From the NCBI GenBank assembly GCA_013054445.1, contig JAAMPI010001496.1, positions 1 to 13,749 of the forward strand: a stretch of 13,749 nt of DNA, read 5' to 3'. Position numbers and translations under genes: made by a program. The notes below the pieces were generated by a model. That model searched no databases, was not told the DNA's origin, and worked only from the letters and a program-made list of their open reading frames with translations. This stretch comes from Cudoniella acicularis. Lineage: Eukaryota > Ascomycota > Leotiomycetes > Helotiales > Helotiaceae. Shown here one piece after another: positions 1 through 8,190 of this stretch. Position 1 is the stretch's first letter. Every line of letters begins with the position of its first letter.

Positions 1-149
1 CGGTCCCTCTGCCAAGCCTCGGTCCTGGACTCTATCACCTGACCGGTCACGTGACCCCCGTGGCTTAGGACCCTGGTTCTCTATACTGTTCCTATTAGTC
101 GCAGCCGAGCCTTAGGCCTAGGCCTATACGTGGTCCTTGATTCGTGACA
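1..149 (-). repeat. 3' LTR (partial) of the gypsy element
   Basis: This stretch matches 6278-6438 over its whole length apart from a ~12-bp indel near 56-60 and scattered transitions. The minus-strand start of the LTR is fixed at 149 by the TGTCACG terminus and by the purine-rich tract just beyond it. The rest of the LTR lies outside the window. A perfect 12-bp palindrome GGTCACGTGACC (45-56) contains a CACGTG E-box. Confidence 0.88.
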
Positions 150-161
150 CTATCCCCTATT
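150..161 (-). other. Polypurine tract candidate of the gypsy element
   Basis: Read on the minus strand this is AATAGGGGATAG, directly 5' of the TGTCACG start of the 3' LTR. That is the expected place for the primer of plus-strand DNA synthesis. The interrupting T bases could be RIP or ancestral. Confidence 0.55.
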
Positions 162-188
162 AGTTATAGCGTAGTTCTATCCGCTTAA

Positions 189-848
189 ATGACTATATCG
201 CCACGTCAGTGTCAAGGTAAAGCTTTTCCTCTTTTCACTATAACCAACGACCTATATACCAAGCTTAAGGAGCGTCTGAACTGTGCCCGCGATATCGAAA
301 ATACTAGAACCACTATGTCTCCTTGTTCCCGCTATATTAAAGAAAATCGAAAGTGTGTCGTAAAGAAAGAGAAGAGCGCGCGATACTCCGAGTATGTAAG
401 GGCCAAGGTTTCCTACGACGTAAGGATTCCCTTAGCTAATCTCTAGGAATCCGAAGTCCTATCTGATGCCGATCGTAAGGCTATCGTGGTATAACGGAGT
501 CGCTTAAAGCTAGAAGAGGAGAAGGCCTTTATTAAAATACTTCGCCTTCGAAAGTAGTAGTAATACCTTGACTAACGGGAGGCCGAAATGTCCGCTCGTA
601 GTCTCCGTTATTTAGATAAACTAGATATTATCGAGGTAGCCGAAAAACAAAATACTAAAGAGTAATAAAAGTTAGCTTATAAACGAAAGGAAGAAGAGGA
701 TAGACAGTAGCGTGAGCTCTATACTACCCTAGGTAGTGGCCCCGATAGCGACTCCCCCGGCCTCGACCTAAACTATAAATTAGGCCAGGGTTCTTAGGAC
801 TTCGCCTAAATTCCTAGTAGAACGCCGCAAGCTTCTTAGGGCAGTTGA
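189..848 (+). pseudogene. RIP-decayed accessory ORF antisense to gag-pol, Cys-rich (Zn2Cys6-like spacing) plus coiled coil
   Basis: The frame starts at ATG 189 (in-frame TAA just before it) and is open to TAG 444-446. After that every in-frame stop up to 846 is TAG or TAA, as expected from CAG/CAA (Gln) after CpA to TpA change. The first stop not explained this way is TGA at 846-848, giving about 219 codons. Near residues 44-75 the Cys codons and Tyr codons that look like mutated Cys (TGY to TAY) fall in a C-x2-C-x6-C-x9-C-x2-C-x6-C pattern with many Lys/Arg. This spacing fits the fungal Zn(II)2Cys6 cluster. The part after residue 90 is rich in Glu, Lys, Arg and former Gln, typical of a coiled coil. 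It lies between the chromodomain and the 3' LTR, opposite in direction to pol, and its last ~125 bp overlap the end of pol. The function is unknown; a DNA- or RNA-binding accessory protein is inference. The 3' end is uncertain because the overlap could produce shadow coding. Confidence 0.6.
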
Positions 849-963
849 TTAGATTCTCCTAAGGTTCTTCGGTGTCCTCTGACTATAGGCAATCCTTCTA
901 TCTTATCAAATACTTAATCTTACCTCTAACCTATCTAAAACTTAAGATCTAATCGACCTCGTA
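724..963 (-). other. Chromodomain and C-terminal tail of the decayed pol
   Basis: The frame reads YEVD, then ILSFR, RGKIKYLIR, KDC, SEDT, EEP, ENLINCPKKLAAFY. That is the order of conserved blocks in chromodomains at the end of chromoviral integrases. Several positions that should be Trp or Gln are TAG. After it comes a Gly/Arg-rich tail (LGRGRGSRYRG) to TAG 724-726. In the family this domain binds methylated histone H3 and steers insertion into heterochromatin. Here it overlaps the antisense frame at 189-848. Confidence 0.8.
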
Positions 964-3267
964 TTCGACTTTAGGGTTGACTAGTTAGATATCGACATAT
1001 AGTACGCGTGGCGCCCTTAGCGGTGCTTTCTCGAGTAGGGATACGTAGAAGACTAGATATATGTTTATATTTTTTAGTAAGGCCAATTTAAATATTAATA
1101 GTCTTCTAGTAGTCTTAATCGCGTATAGTCCGATCTTCTTATTATTAAGTTTGTCGCTAGGTCGCTTTATATTAATGTTTTTTCTAAAAAGGTAAACCCT
1201 GTCCCCCTTCTTTAAGGTAGGCTCCTGACTATATTTCCGATTATAATAAAAGGCGTTCCTTTCTACTATAAACTTGAGTTCTTTCGCGAGTTCTACGTAA
1301 AACGTTCTTATCTTATCGACCTAGATCCGGGTATATTAGTTCTCGATGTCCGTAAGTCCCGGTTCTCGGTATACTACGAGTTCGTAGCCGTGATTCGTAT
1401 AGAATAGCGTGACAAGTGTCGTGTCTGTCGTTAAACTATTATAAAAGAACTACGCTATTAGTAACATTTCTACCTAATTGTTTTATTAATAGTTTACGTA
1501 GCTCTTTAAGTATACTTCGATCACTTAGTTTATTCTTTCGGTTCTTTCGTTCGTTTAAGGGTAGAATACCGTTAACATCTTCCGCTTGACTCCGAGGTAG
1601 GCGGTTAGCGCTATCTAAAACTTTAATATAAAGAGCTTGTCTCGGTCGGATATAATTACTTCTAGTAGTCTATATCGAGCGACTACTTCTTTAAAGAATA
1701 CGTAGGCTAGGTCTTTCGCCGTATTACTTTCTATATATAATATTAGAATCACGTACTTCGTAAGTCTCTCGATAATAACTAGGATAGAGTCGTATTCTAC
1801 TCCTGTTATTTGATTAAGAGACCTTAATAGCTTAATAATAAAGTCCTATAATATAGTTTTCTATAGTATAGGTGATATATATATCGTACCTATATGTCCG
1901 TAGGGAGAGTAGCGGCTTAGCTTGTTTCGGATATAGGTGTCGTAGTCGCTGACTACCTGATTTACTAGTGACCTTAGTTTAGGGCACTAGTAGTTCCGTA
2001 CTATTCTCTCGTAGGTTCTTCTTACTCCCTAGTGGCCGTGTGCCGGTAGTGAGTACTAGTCAGCGATAAAGTCCCGGATTATTGTCGAGGGAATAAACAT
2101 TTTCCCCGTCTTAGCTCGTCGTAGAGTTCCGTCTTTTAGGTAAAGTTCCTTGTCTAAGTAAGGGTCGCGCTTGACTTCCTACTTAGTAGCTTCGCGGATC
2201 CGTTCGATCTACGGGCCTAAGTCGTCCGTGACTATAATTTCTCTGATTACTAGGACAAGGTCCCCGTTTTCTAAGGTACGGAGAATCGCTATTTCCTCGT
2301 ATTGTTTGTCGTTTTCGTACCCTAGTTTTCGGCTAAAGGCGTCGGCCCTAACGTTATTAGTTCCTTTAACGTGTTTTATCGTAAGGTCGTAGCCTACTAA
2401 TTCCTCTAACCACCTAGCCAACCGTCTATTGTCTAGGATCTTCGTTATCGTAAAAGTCCGTAGATTTATATAGTTAGTATAGATAATAATTAGGAATCGA
2501 GCTCCTTAAAGATAAACCCGCTAATACCGTAGTGCTTCTACTATCGTAAGTAGTTCTTTTTCGTATATGTTATAATTTTGTTCGGCTAATAATATTTTCC
2601 GTAAAAAGTAAGCTATAGGGTATAGTTTATTATCGTCGTTATTTTAGAGGTATACGGCCCTAGTCTAAGTATCGGATACGTCGGTCTTAACGATACTTAG
2701 CTTGTCGTCCCGATAGCTACGTAGGATAGGTCTTTCTTTAAATCGTTGTTTAATTTATTCGAATACCTAGTTTATTTCCTCGTTCTATACGAACTCGATA
2801 TCTTTTCTCGTGAGTTATATAAGCGGTTCCGCTAGTCTTAAATACCCTTTAATAAATATTTAATAGAAGTTTATAAATCCTAAGAATGTCTAGACGTCCT
2901 TAACGTTCTATAGTGTTGACTATTCTATGATTGCCCTTATTTTATCGGGGTCGACGGCGATCTCTCTTAGACTAACTACGTAGCCTAGGAAGGTCGTTGT
3001 TCGTACTCCGAATTAGTACTTCGATAGCTTTAGTCGCGAGTCGACTTCTATAAGCGCCCTTATGATTTGTTTTACGTATATTAAATAGTCTTTTTCTTTT
3101 TCCGAGAAGACTAAAATATCGTCTAGATAGTATATAACTATAATTCCTAAGTATCTCCGAAGGATCTCGTTATTTTATCGTTAGTAAGTAGCCGGTACGT
3201 TCGTTAATCCGAATAGTATTATCGTATACTCTTATAGTCCCGAAGGCAAGAGGAATACTATTATCTA

Positions 3268-3474
3268 NTNNTAGCCTTNNNTAATCCTNATTAAGTTAAA
3301 CGCGCTTNNTTAGTCTAACTTNNTAAATATAATAGCCNTTACTAGCCTGTCNNNTAGNTATTANNTATTAGGTATCGGNTATANNTCCCTAATTNTCGNG
3401 GCNTTTAGNCCTCGATAATCTATATAAGGTCGTCNGTTNGGGTCTCCCTTTTTATATACTAANAGTATATTAGN
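3268..3474. other. Cluster of about 29 ambiguous bases inside the RT domain
   Basis: Single, double and triple N are scattered over 207 bp and nowhere else in the window. The surrounding bases keep the pol reading frame, so lengths seem correct. This looks like low-quality or collapsed-repeat consensus, not a scaffold gap. Confidence 0.9.
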
Positions 3475-6090
3475 AATAGCGGGTAACTTTGATTTTTATA
3501 TCTACCCTTTCCTTATTACTTTTTCTATATATTTCTCGAGCGTCCCTAAGGTTTATAGGTTATGTCTTCGATACTTTTTAGATATTAGCTATATCTTTTC
3601 TTTAAGTTCTATTATATAATCTTATAGTTTGTGTTCTAGTAAGGCCTTTATATCTTCTAGGTTATCAAACAATTTTACGAATTCTTAATACTATAGCGAT
3701 ATAACCGTTTTATCTATCTTGATTTCTAATATCTACTTATCTTTATTAGTAGCTCTATCGCTTAAGGTTATATATATCTCTCGTAGGTCGGTTAGTTATT
3801 CGACCTTCTTATACTCGTATTATATAAAGTTTATTATATTTATTATCTAGTTAATATTTAGATTATATTATCTAATCTATAATATTTTAAAGATTATTAG
3901 GTGTCTCCTAAATAAGACGACGTCTAAGTCGATTTCCTCGAAATAGCCTTTTAGTATAGTTAAGGATATTTATCTAGTTTCCTGTCTAACCTATCTGTCG
4001 ATCCCCGCCTACTTGCCTCCTAAAAGCGCGAGCTAATATAGTTTCTATAGTGATTTTATAGGGATTAGTTAATTCGTAGTAAAGTTAGGGTCGATATAGT
4101 TCTTTTATACCCTAGAATTAATTATAGCTCGTATTAGGATTTCGCCTAGCTTAATATTAATAATAAGTTATCCGTAACCGATAGTCGTAATAGCTTTTTA
4201 GATTCGTATTTCGATAATAGTATTGTCTATTAGTTGATTTTCCTATACCCTACGTTAGTCTATAGCTTTCGTAAGTCGGTATAGAACGTGCGTTTATAAC
4301 TCGCTTATTCTTATAATCTAGTCTCGGGCGTAGTCGGCCTTTAAGTTAGTTATTAGTATAGTTCTTTCTTAGATTCTTTCGTTATTACTTACCCTAATTA
4401 TCTCTTAGACGTTTCTAGGTTCTATTTTATTATTAAAGATCGATAATCGTTTTTTATAGATTAGTATAGTAGCGATATAACGGCGCTCTCCTAGTTCGTT
4501 ATATTAGGCTATAAAGACGATTCTTTATATATCTTAATAAGTAATTCGATATAGTTTCTTAAAGGCGGGCTCGTCCTATATCCTTTAGTCTTCTTCGAAG
4601 TATAGTTTGTCTACTAGCTAGTTCAGACCGTTACCGATTAGTAGTCTCTACGTTCGCGTATTATTATCGACTTAGGTAAGTACCTAGTGTTCGCCGACCT
4701 CTAATAATAGATCTAGTTTCCCTAGATCCTAGTCTAAATCCTATTAATCCTCTACCCGTAATAGTATTCCTAATTATTCGAGTCGTTCTTCGATAATAGT
4801 TTAGAGGTCTCTTATTCTAGCGCCCTCTTCCTTACTCTCGTCGCTATTAATAAATTCTAGGAGGACTATGTCCCCTAAATTATCCTGTCTTAGTAGCGGG
4901 TCTACCTATATAGATATACCCTACTGTTCGAGTTGTTCGTCTATAGCCGTACTTAGGTCCTTTATCAAGACGTTCGTTTCGCTACTACTTTCGCTAAGTT
5001 CGGCAGGTCCTAGCTAGCTAGACACCCGTTCGGTTATTCTAAACTCTCGGATTTGTTTCTTCTATAGCTTCTTGCCCTTTTTCCCCGGGCTTCGCTTCTT
5101 ATAGTTTCTAGCTATATGCCCTACTATTTTATAGGTAAAACATAATTAGTTTTTAAGTCGTCGCTCCTTTTCCTCGGTCGAAAGAGCTAGTTTGTCTATA
5201 ACGGCGATTTCTTTTTTATCAGGATACGTTTTCTTAGACTACTTGTCCTTTAGGTTATTATAGCCTGATCGACCCCGGCCTATACTAGCTTAGTCGCGTA
5301 TTCGTTCGTATAGTCGGTTATCGACTCGTACGCTAGCGTCGATTAATACGTTAATATTAATAGGTTGTTAGTCAAATCTAACAAGTTCGTCCTTTATATT
5401 ATCTTTAAGTCCCCGGTTATAATAACTTATTAGTATATCTATATCTTACCCGGTTTTAGTTACGTGTCTTTAAAACTCGGTAGTATAGTTGATTATCGAC
5501 CTGTTCTAATAGAGTTTAAATAGTTTCTATACTACTATCTTCTTTTTATCGATATCGCCGAATACTCTTCTGATTTCGGTCTTAAACCCTTTAAAAGACC
5601 CGAAAATCCTAGCTAATACTTCTATCCTTTATACCCTTATTATAGCTAATAGGTAGTTCCTTAGAAATAGTTCGATCTATTTGACGGCTTCTCCTTAAAG
5701 GTAAGAGGCGGCCTAAATACTATAGGCGTCTGTAGTTTTAAACTTGTTATTATAGAATCGAAAGTAGATTTCTATCTATAAGATAAAGGTCTCGAGGTCT
5801 TCTCGCTTCCTATTATACTTGTCTAGGACGGATACTTTTAGTCCTTTATTTGCCTTAACCTTGACCGCTATTATAGGTACGTCAGGCATTCCTTTGTCGA
5901 GGTCTAGCGTAAGATTGACTCTACTAGTACTTGTACTAGTAGTCGCGTTCTTAGATCGTAAAGTCATCGTTTATAATACTCTTACTTTAAGACTAGTGCT
6001 TAAAGTATAACGGAACTAGGTCTACTTAGCTTAGGACGGCACCTTAGATAAGTAGGAGGTCTGTCGGATTAGTAGTATAGAAGTATAGAG

Positions 6091-6103
6091 ATTACGATAC
6101 TAG
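6091..6103 (-). other. Possible tRNA primer-binding site of the gypsy element
   Basis: On the minus strand this reads TAGTATCGTAAT, just inside the 5' LTR. Fungal gypsy primer sites often start TGGTATC, and one TpG to TpA change would give the sequence seen. The exact LTR border is not fixed by the partner LTR, whose inner end is outside the window. Confidence 0.3.
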
Positions 6104-6104
6104 T

Positions 6105-6438
6105 TCGGTTACTAACTTAGAAGCTTAGTACGTTATAAGTAATAGAATGTTAAAGTATGATATAAGATTACTAAAGTAAGTTAAGCACGAAGCTCCTATC
6201 TAGTAAGGAAATCCCTCTACTTATATAGATCCCTTATTCCTATAGGCCGTAGACAGTAGGAAAGGCCGAAGGTCGATCGGTCCTTCTGCTAAGCCTCGGC
6301 CTTGGACTCTATCACCTGACTGGTCACGTGACTAGCCATATAATCTTTGTGACTTAGGGCCCTGGTTCTCTATGCTGTTCCTATTAGTTATAGCCGAGCC
6401 TTAGGCCTAGGCCTACACGTGATTCCTGATTCGTGACA
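6105..6438 (-). repeat. 5' LTR of the gypsy element (inner boundary approximate)
   Basis: The 6278-6438 part is confirmed by its match to 1-149. The minus-strand start TGTCACGAATCA is at 6438. The inner end, near 6105, is inferred from the possible primer site. The LTR carries the palindrome GTCACGTGAC (6323-6332) with a CACGTG core, and a TATATAAG box on the minus strand. Confidence 0.7.
6220..6227 (-). promoter_or_regulatory. TATA box candidate in the 5' LTR
   Basis: The minus strand reads TATATAAG inside the LTR, about 250 bp upstream of the gag ATG at 5967 and facing it. This suits an LTR promoter. Much of the element is AT-rich from RIP, so a chance TATA motif is possible. Confidence 0.45.
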
Positions 6439-6439
6439 G

Positions 6440-6808
6440 CTAGCTTTTAAGGAATTAGATAATCCTAGGTATATATTTATATAGGATAACGCCTCTATCT
6501 ATACTACCTATAAGGTTAAAGAATAGTTTAGAGGTAAGGATATAAGAGTCCTTTTATAGCCTCCGTACTTACCTAACTTAAACCTAATCGAGCACGTTTA
6601 GAAGAAGCTAAAGGAAATAGTTGACCTATACTTTCTAGAGGTCTTAAGAAGCGCTAGTATATCAGAAGCTGATCTAGAGCGTCTAGGGAGTATAATCTAG
6701 GCGTACTAGGATATAATTCTTAAAGAGTTCTTTAATAAATTATATTAAAGTATACCTAGGAGGGTAGAGGCTTGTTTTAAGGTAAAAGAGTAGTATACTA
6801 AATATTAA
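6440..6808 (+). pseudogene. Tc1/mariner-type (DD34E) transposase, C-terminal fragment, RIP-mutated
   Basis: The frame from 6440 to TAA 6806-6808 reads LAFKELDNPRYIFI, then DNASI at 6485, then PPYLPNLNLIEHV at 6560-6597, KKLKEIVDLYFLE, and EFFNKLY near 6730. The catalytic Asp (6485-6487) and Glu (6590-6592) are separated by 34 residues, which is the Tc1 DD34E spacing; the context matches the DNA..H and SPDLNPIEHVW blocks of the family. Deviations (S to L, D to N, P to L, W to stop) are all explained by CpA to TpA changes. In-frame TAG codons stand where Gln or Trp are expected. The frame is open up to the LTR end at 6438, so the N-terminal half was probably displaced to the left of the retroelement. 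No functional transposase is possible. Confidence 0.85.
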
Positions 6809-7056
6809 GCTTAAATATTTAAATAACTTTATTTTTTTTTAGTATATCTTAAAGAGATAGTTCTAGTATATAGATATATTAACTTAGTATATAAATATAA
6901 TATAAAATATATACGTAATTATATAATAAAGTCTTTTAAAAAAATAGTAGAGTACGGGGTAAAAAAACGTATTAGCTTATTTTAATAGTATAGTACTATA
7001 AGGTAGCTTAAATTGTTTTATAGGGTGTTTTATATATTAGGTCTTACCCTCGCCGG
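6809..7056. other. AT-rich stretch downstream of the Tc1 transposase, no gene
   Basis: Very AT-rich sequence with a poly-T run near 6831-6840 and runs of TATATA. It should contain the 3' non-coding part and right terminal inverted repeat of the Tc1 element. The segment around 6948-7000 (GTAGAGTACGGGGTAAAAAA) is the least AT-rich and is a candidate, but the left repeat needed for comparison is not in the window. Confidence 0.5.
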
Positions 7057-7333
7057 GGGCTAGGGCCAGAACCAGGAAGCGTTCGAGCCTCTACTCTACT
7101 TTTTATCTTAAGACTTTTTCTACGTTAAATACCTAAAATACTACTCGATATAATTTTAATACCTTAAAACCTGTTAGATTTTCAGCGATGTTCTATTAAA
7201 TCTATAGAAGGAAGTGCGCTATATATATACTAAAAGCCCCTATAACTACTGCCTAGGATATAACTCCTATAGTAGGCTCTAGCGTCTACCTACAGTAGAA
7301 GCCTACAGGTCTTATAGGGTTCTTTAGGCACTA
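7057..7333. other. Unassigned intergenic decay with a short inverted copy of downstream sequence
   Basis: No coding frame is recognisable. A small GC-rich patch at 7057-7090 (GCCGGGGGCTAGGGCC) interrupts the AT-rich DNA. The 32 bp at 7131-7162 match the reverse complement of 7687-7718 with three mismatches. Self-complementary pieces such as CTATAGTAGGC and GCCTAC occur at 7267-7305. I recognise nothing else here. Confidence 0.5.
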
Positions 7334-7505
7334 ATATTGTAGAGGGACGGGAGGCCTCTAAAATAGACTCTTAAAACTGATGACTGAAAGACTCGGATCT
7401 TTAGGAAGGATGGTTGTTGTTCCTCTCTAGGAGAGGGGGAGAGACCTTATATACATGAATATAGTCACGTGCCACGGCACGTGACACAGAACCCCACTAC
7501 AATAT
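7334..7505. repeat. Short repeat copy A (LTR-like or small non-autonomous element)
   Basis: This copy is nearly identical to 7752-7924. The ends are inverted: ATATTGTAG at 7334-7342 and CTACAATAT at 7497-7505. Read as TGTAG...CTACA (7338-7501) it resembles a solo LTR with TG/CA ends and a TATATA box at 7449-7454. Read with ATAT included, it resembles a small TIR element. Both copies have ATAT at both edges, so ATAT is either part of the repeat or a repeated target choice. It contains a 10-bp-arm hairpin GTCACGTGCC/GGCACGTGAC (7464-7485). Copy A keeps more TpG and CpA than copy B. Confidence 0.75.
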
Positions 7506-7690
7506 CTAACAAAGCCCCTTTACATACTACTTATATGCCCTTTTGTCTACCACCTACTTGGCTCGAATAGTTGGCCTTCGAAATATACTACTAATATGCT
7601 ACTAAGCTTATAATTTATCGGTAAACTATTCGAGTCGAATAAATGGCAGGCAAAAGGTATATAAGTAGTATATAAAGGGAATGTTAGTAT
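7503..7690. repeat. Hairpin element (inverted repeat, arms ~58 bp) between the two direct copies
   Basis: The arm 7515-7573 (CCCTTTACATACTACTTATA onward) pairs with 7622-7679 in inverted orientation, with scattered mismatches that are mostly transitions. The weaker match TCTAACA/TGTTAG extends it outward to about 7503-7690. The loop is about 48 bp. There is no coding sequence. The architecture is that of a MITE or fold-back element; it could also be a decayed insertion between two copies of the flanking repeat. Confidence 0.7.
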
Positions 7691-7751
7691 TAAAAAGATA
7701 TCGAGTAGTATTTAAGGTATTCGATGTTTTTTCTATTTCTTCTTCTCTCTT

Positions 7752-7924
7752 ATATTATAGAGGGACGGGAGGCCTCTAAAATAGACACTCAAAAACTGAT
7801 GACTAAAAGACTCGAATCTCTAGGAAGGATAGTTGTTGTTCCTCTCTAGGAGAGACGGAGAGACCTTATATACATGAATATAGTCACGTGCTACGGCACG
7901 TGACACAGAACCCTACTACAATAT
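7752..7924. repeat. Short repeat copy B (direct copy of 7334-7505)
   Basis: Same orientation and nearly the same length as copy A. Most differences are transitions that remove TpG or CpA (for example TGAAAG to TAAAAG, GATGGTTG to GATAGTTG, GCCACGG to GCTACGG), so copy B is more strongly RIP-mutated. Its 5' end reads ATATTATAG where copy A has ATATTGTAG. The E-box hairpin is at 7883-7904. Confidence 0.75.
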
Positions 7925-8019
7925 AAGTCCCTACCCCCTTATTTAGCCTACCCTTTTATACTAAAAATAGCGATTTTTAAATATTTATAATTCTATTAAA
8001 ACCTAATATAATTATATAA

Positions 8020-8035
8020 TAACCCTAACCCTAAC
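8020..8035 (+). repeat. Telomere-like CCCTAA motif (about 2.5 units) inside the MITE
   Basis: TAACCCTAACCCTAAC is 2.5 units of the fungal and vertebrate-type telomeric hexamer. It sits just past the left arm of the inverted repeat. It is too short to be a telomere, and unique gene sequence continues on the right. Confidence 0.8.
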
Positions 8036-8154
8036 GATTTTTTATATTTTTTATATTAAATGACTTATATATAAATATCTTATATTTAAAATTTTAGATA
8101 ATTATATTAGGTTTTAATAGAATTATAAATATTTAAAAATTTCTATTTTTAGTA

Positions 8155-8190
8155 TAAAAGGGTGGGCTAAAGGGGGGTTAGGGGGTGGGG
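8155..8190 (+). other. G-rich arm with quadruplex-forming pattern
   Basis: The right MITE arm carries five G runs of at least three (GGGTGGGCTAAAGGGGGGTT, then AGGGGGTGGGG) with short loops. This satisfies the usual four-tract G-quadruplex pattern on the plus strand. The left arm is the C-rich counterpart but shorter. Confidence 0.55.

Larger units (their letters stand above)
724..5967 (-). pseudogene. gag-pol polyprotein of chromovirus, inactivated by RIP-type point mutations
   Basis: A single frame from ATG 5967 (protein start MTLRSKNA) to TAG 724-726 spans 1747 codons. Landmarks all fall in this same frame. The zinc knuckle CX2CX4HX4C is at residues 276-289 (5101-5142), with its second and third Cys now Tyr. 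The protease active-site triad near residue 617 (4111-4119) reads NSR where the family has D-S/T-G. RT YLDD is at residue 947 (3118-3129), intact and followed by ILVFS. RNase H TDVSD is around residue 1095 (2671-2685), and its end carries RWLEEL...HVKGTN near 2340-2420. The integrase HHCC finger is near 1930-2060, with both Cys now Tyr, and the first catalytic Asp is at 1843-1845 in DFIIKL. The integrase C-terminal GD(K/R)VYL-type segment is near 1190-1210, and the chromodomain starts YEVD at 952-963 with RGKIKYLIR following. Stops are mostly TAG/TAA replacing Trp or Gln. The product would have been a cytoplasmic particle polyprotein; no functional protein is possible now. Confidence 0.92.
1..6438 (-). 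mobile_element. RIP-mutated Ty3/gypsy LTR retrotransposon with chromodomain (chromovirus), 3' LTR truncated by window edge
   Basis: Direct repeats at 1-149 and 6278-6438 share long stretches such as the run around CTTAGGCCTAGGCCTA, with one ~12-bp indel. Both end on the plus strand in TTCGTGACA, so the LTR starts TGTCACGAA on the minus strand. Between them is a minus-strand gag-pol frame with domain order Gag, PR, RT, RNase H, IN, chromodomain; RT before IN defines Ty3/gypsy and the chromodomain defines chromoviruses. CpA and TpG are nearly absent in the interior and TpA is in excess, the signature of RIP. The copy cannot be autonomous. The element abuts a Tc1-type transposase at 6440, so it is probably nested; the matching target-site duplication would lie left of the window. 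Confidence 0.93.

Noticed and set aside
860..1020. Extension of the antisense ORF to a stop at 1018-1020 through a frame change
   Set aside because: This segment reads as chromodomain on the minus strand, so the plus-strand openness is more simply a shadow; the TGA at 846-848 was taken as the end.
2171..2392. Plus-strand frame of 73 codons
   Set aside because: It is the antisense shadow of the RNase H/integrase linker of pol, which has recognisable motifs on the minus strand.
5819..6010. Plus-strand frame of 63 codons with hydrophobic residues
   Set aside because: It overlaps the gag start in antisense and has no independent support; the minus-strand gag frame explains the openness.
7334..7924. 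Firm call of a TRIM retroelement
   Set aside because: No primer-binding site after copy A and no purine tract before copy B. The tract at 7727-7750 is pyrimidine-rich and sits on the wrong side for either orientation.
8020..8035. A true telomere or chromosome end
   Set aside because: Only about 2.5 hexamers, inside an inverted-repeat element, with single-copy sequence continuing for more than 5 kb to the right.
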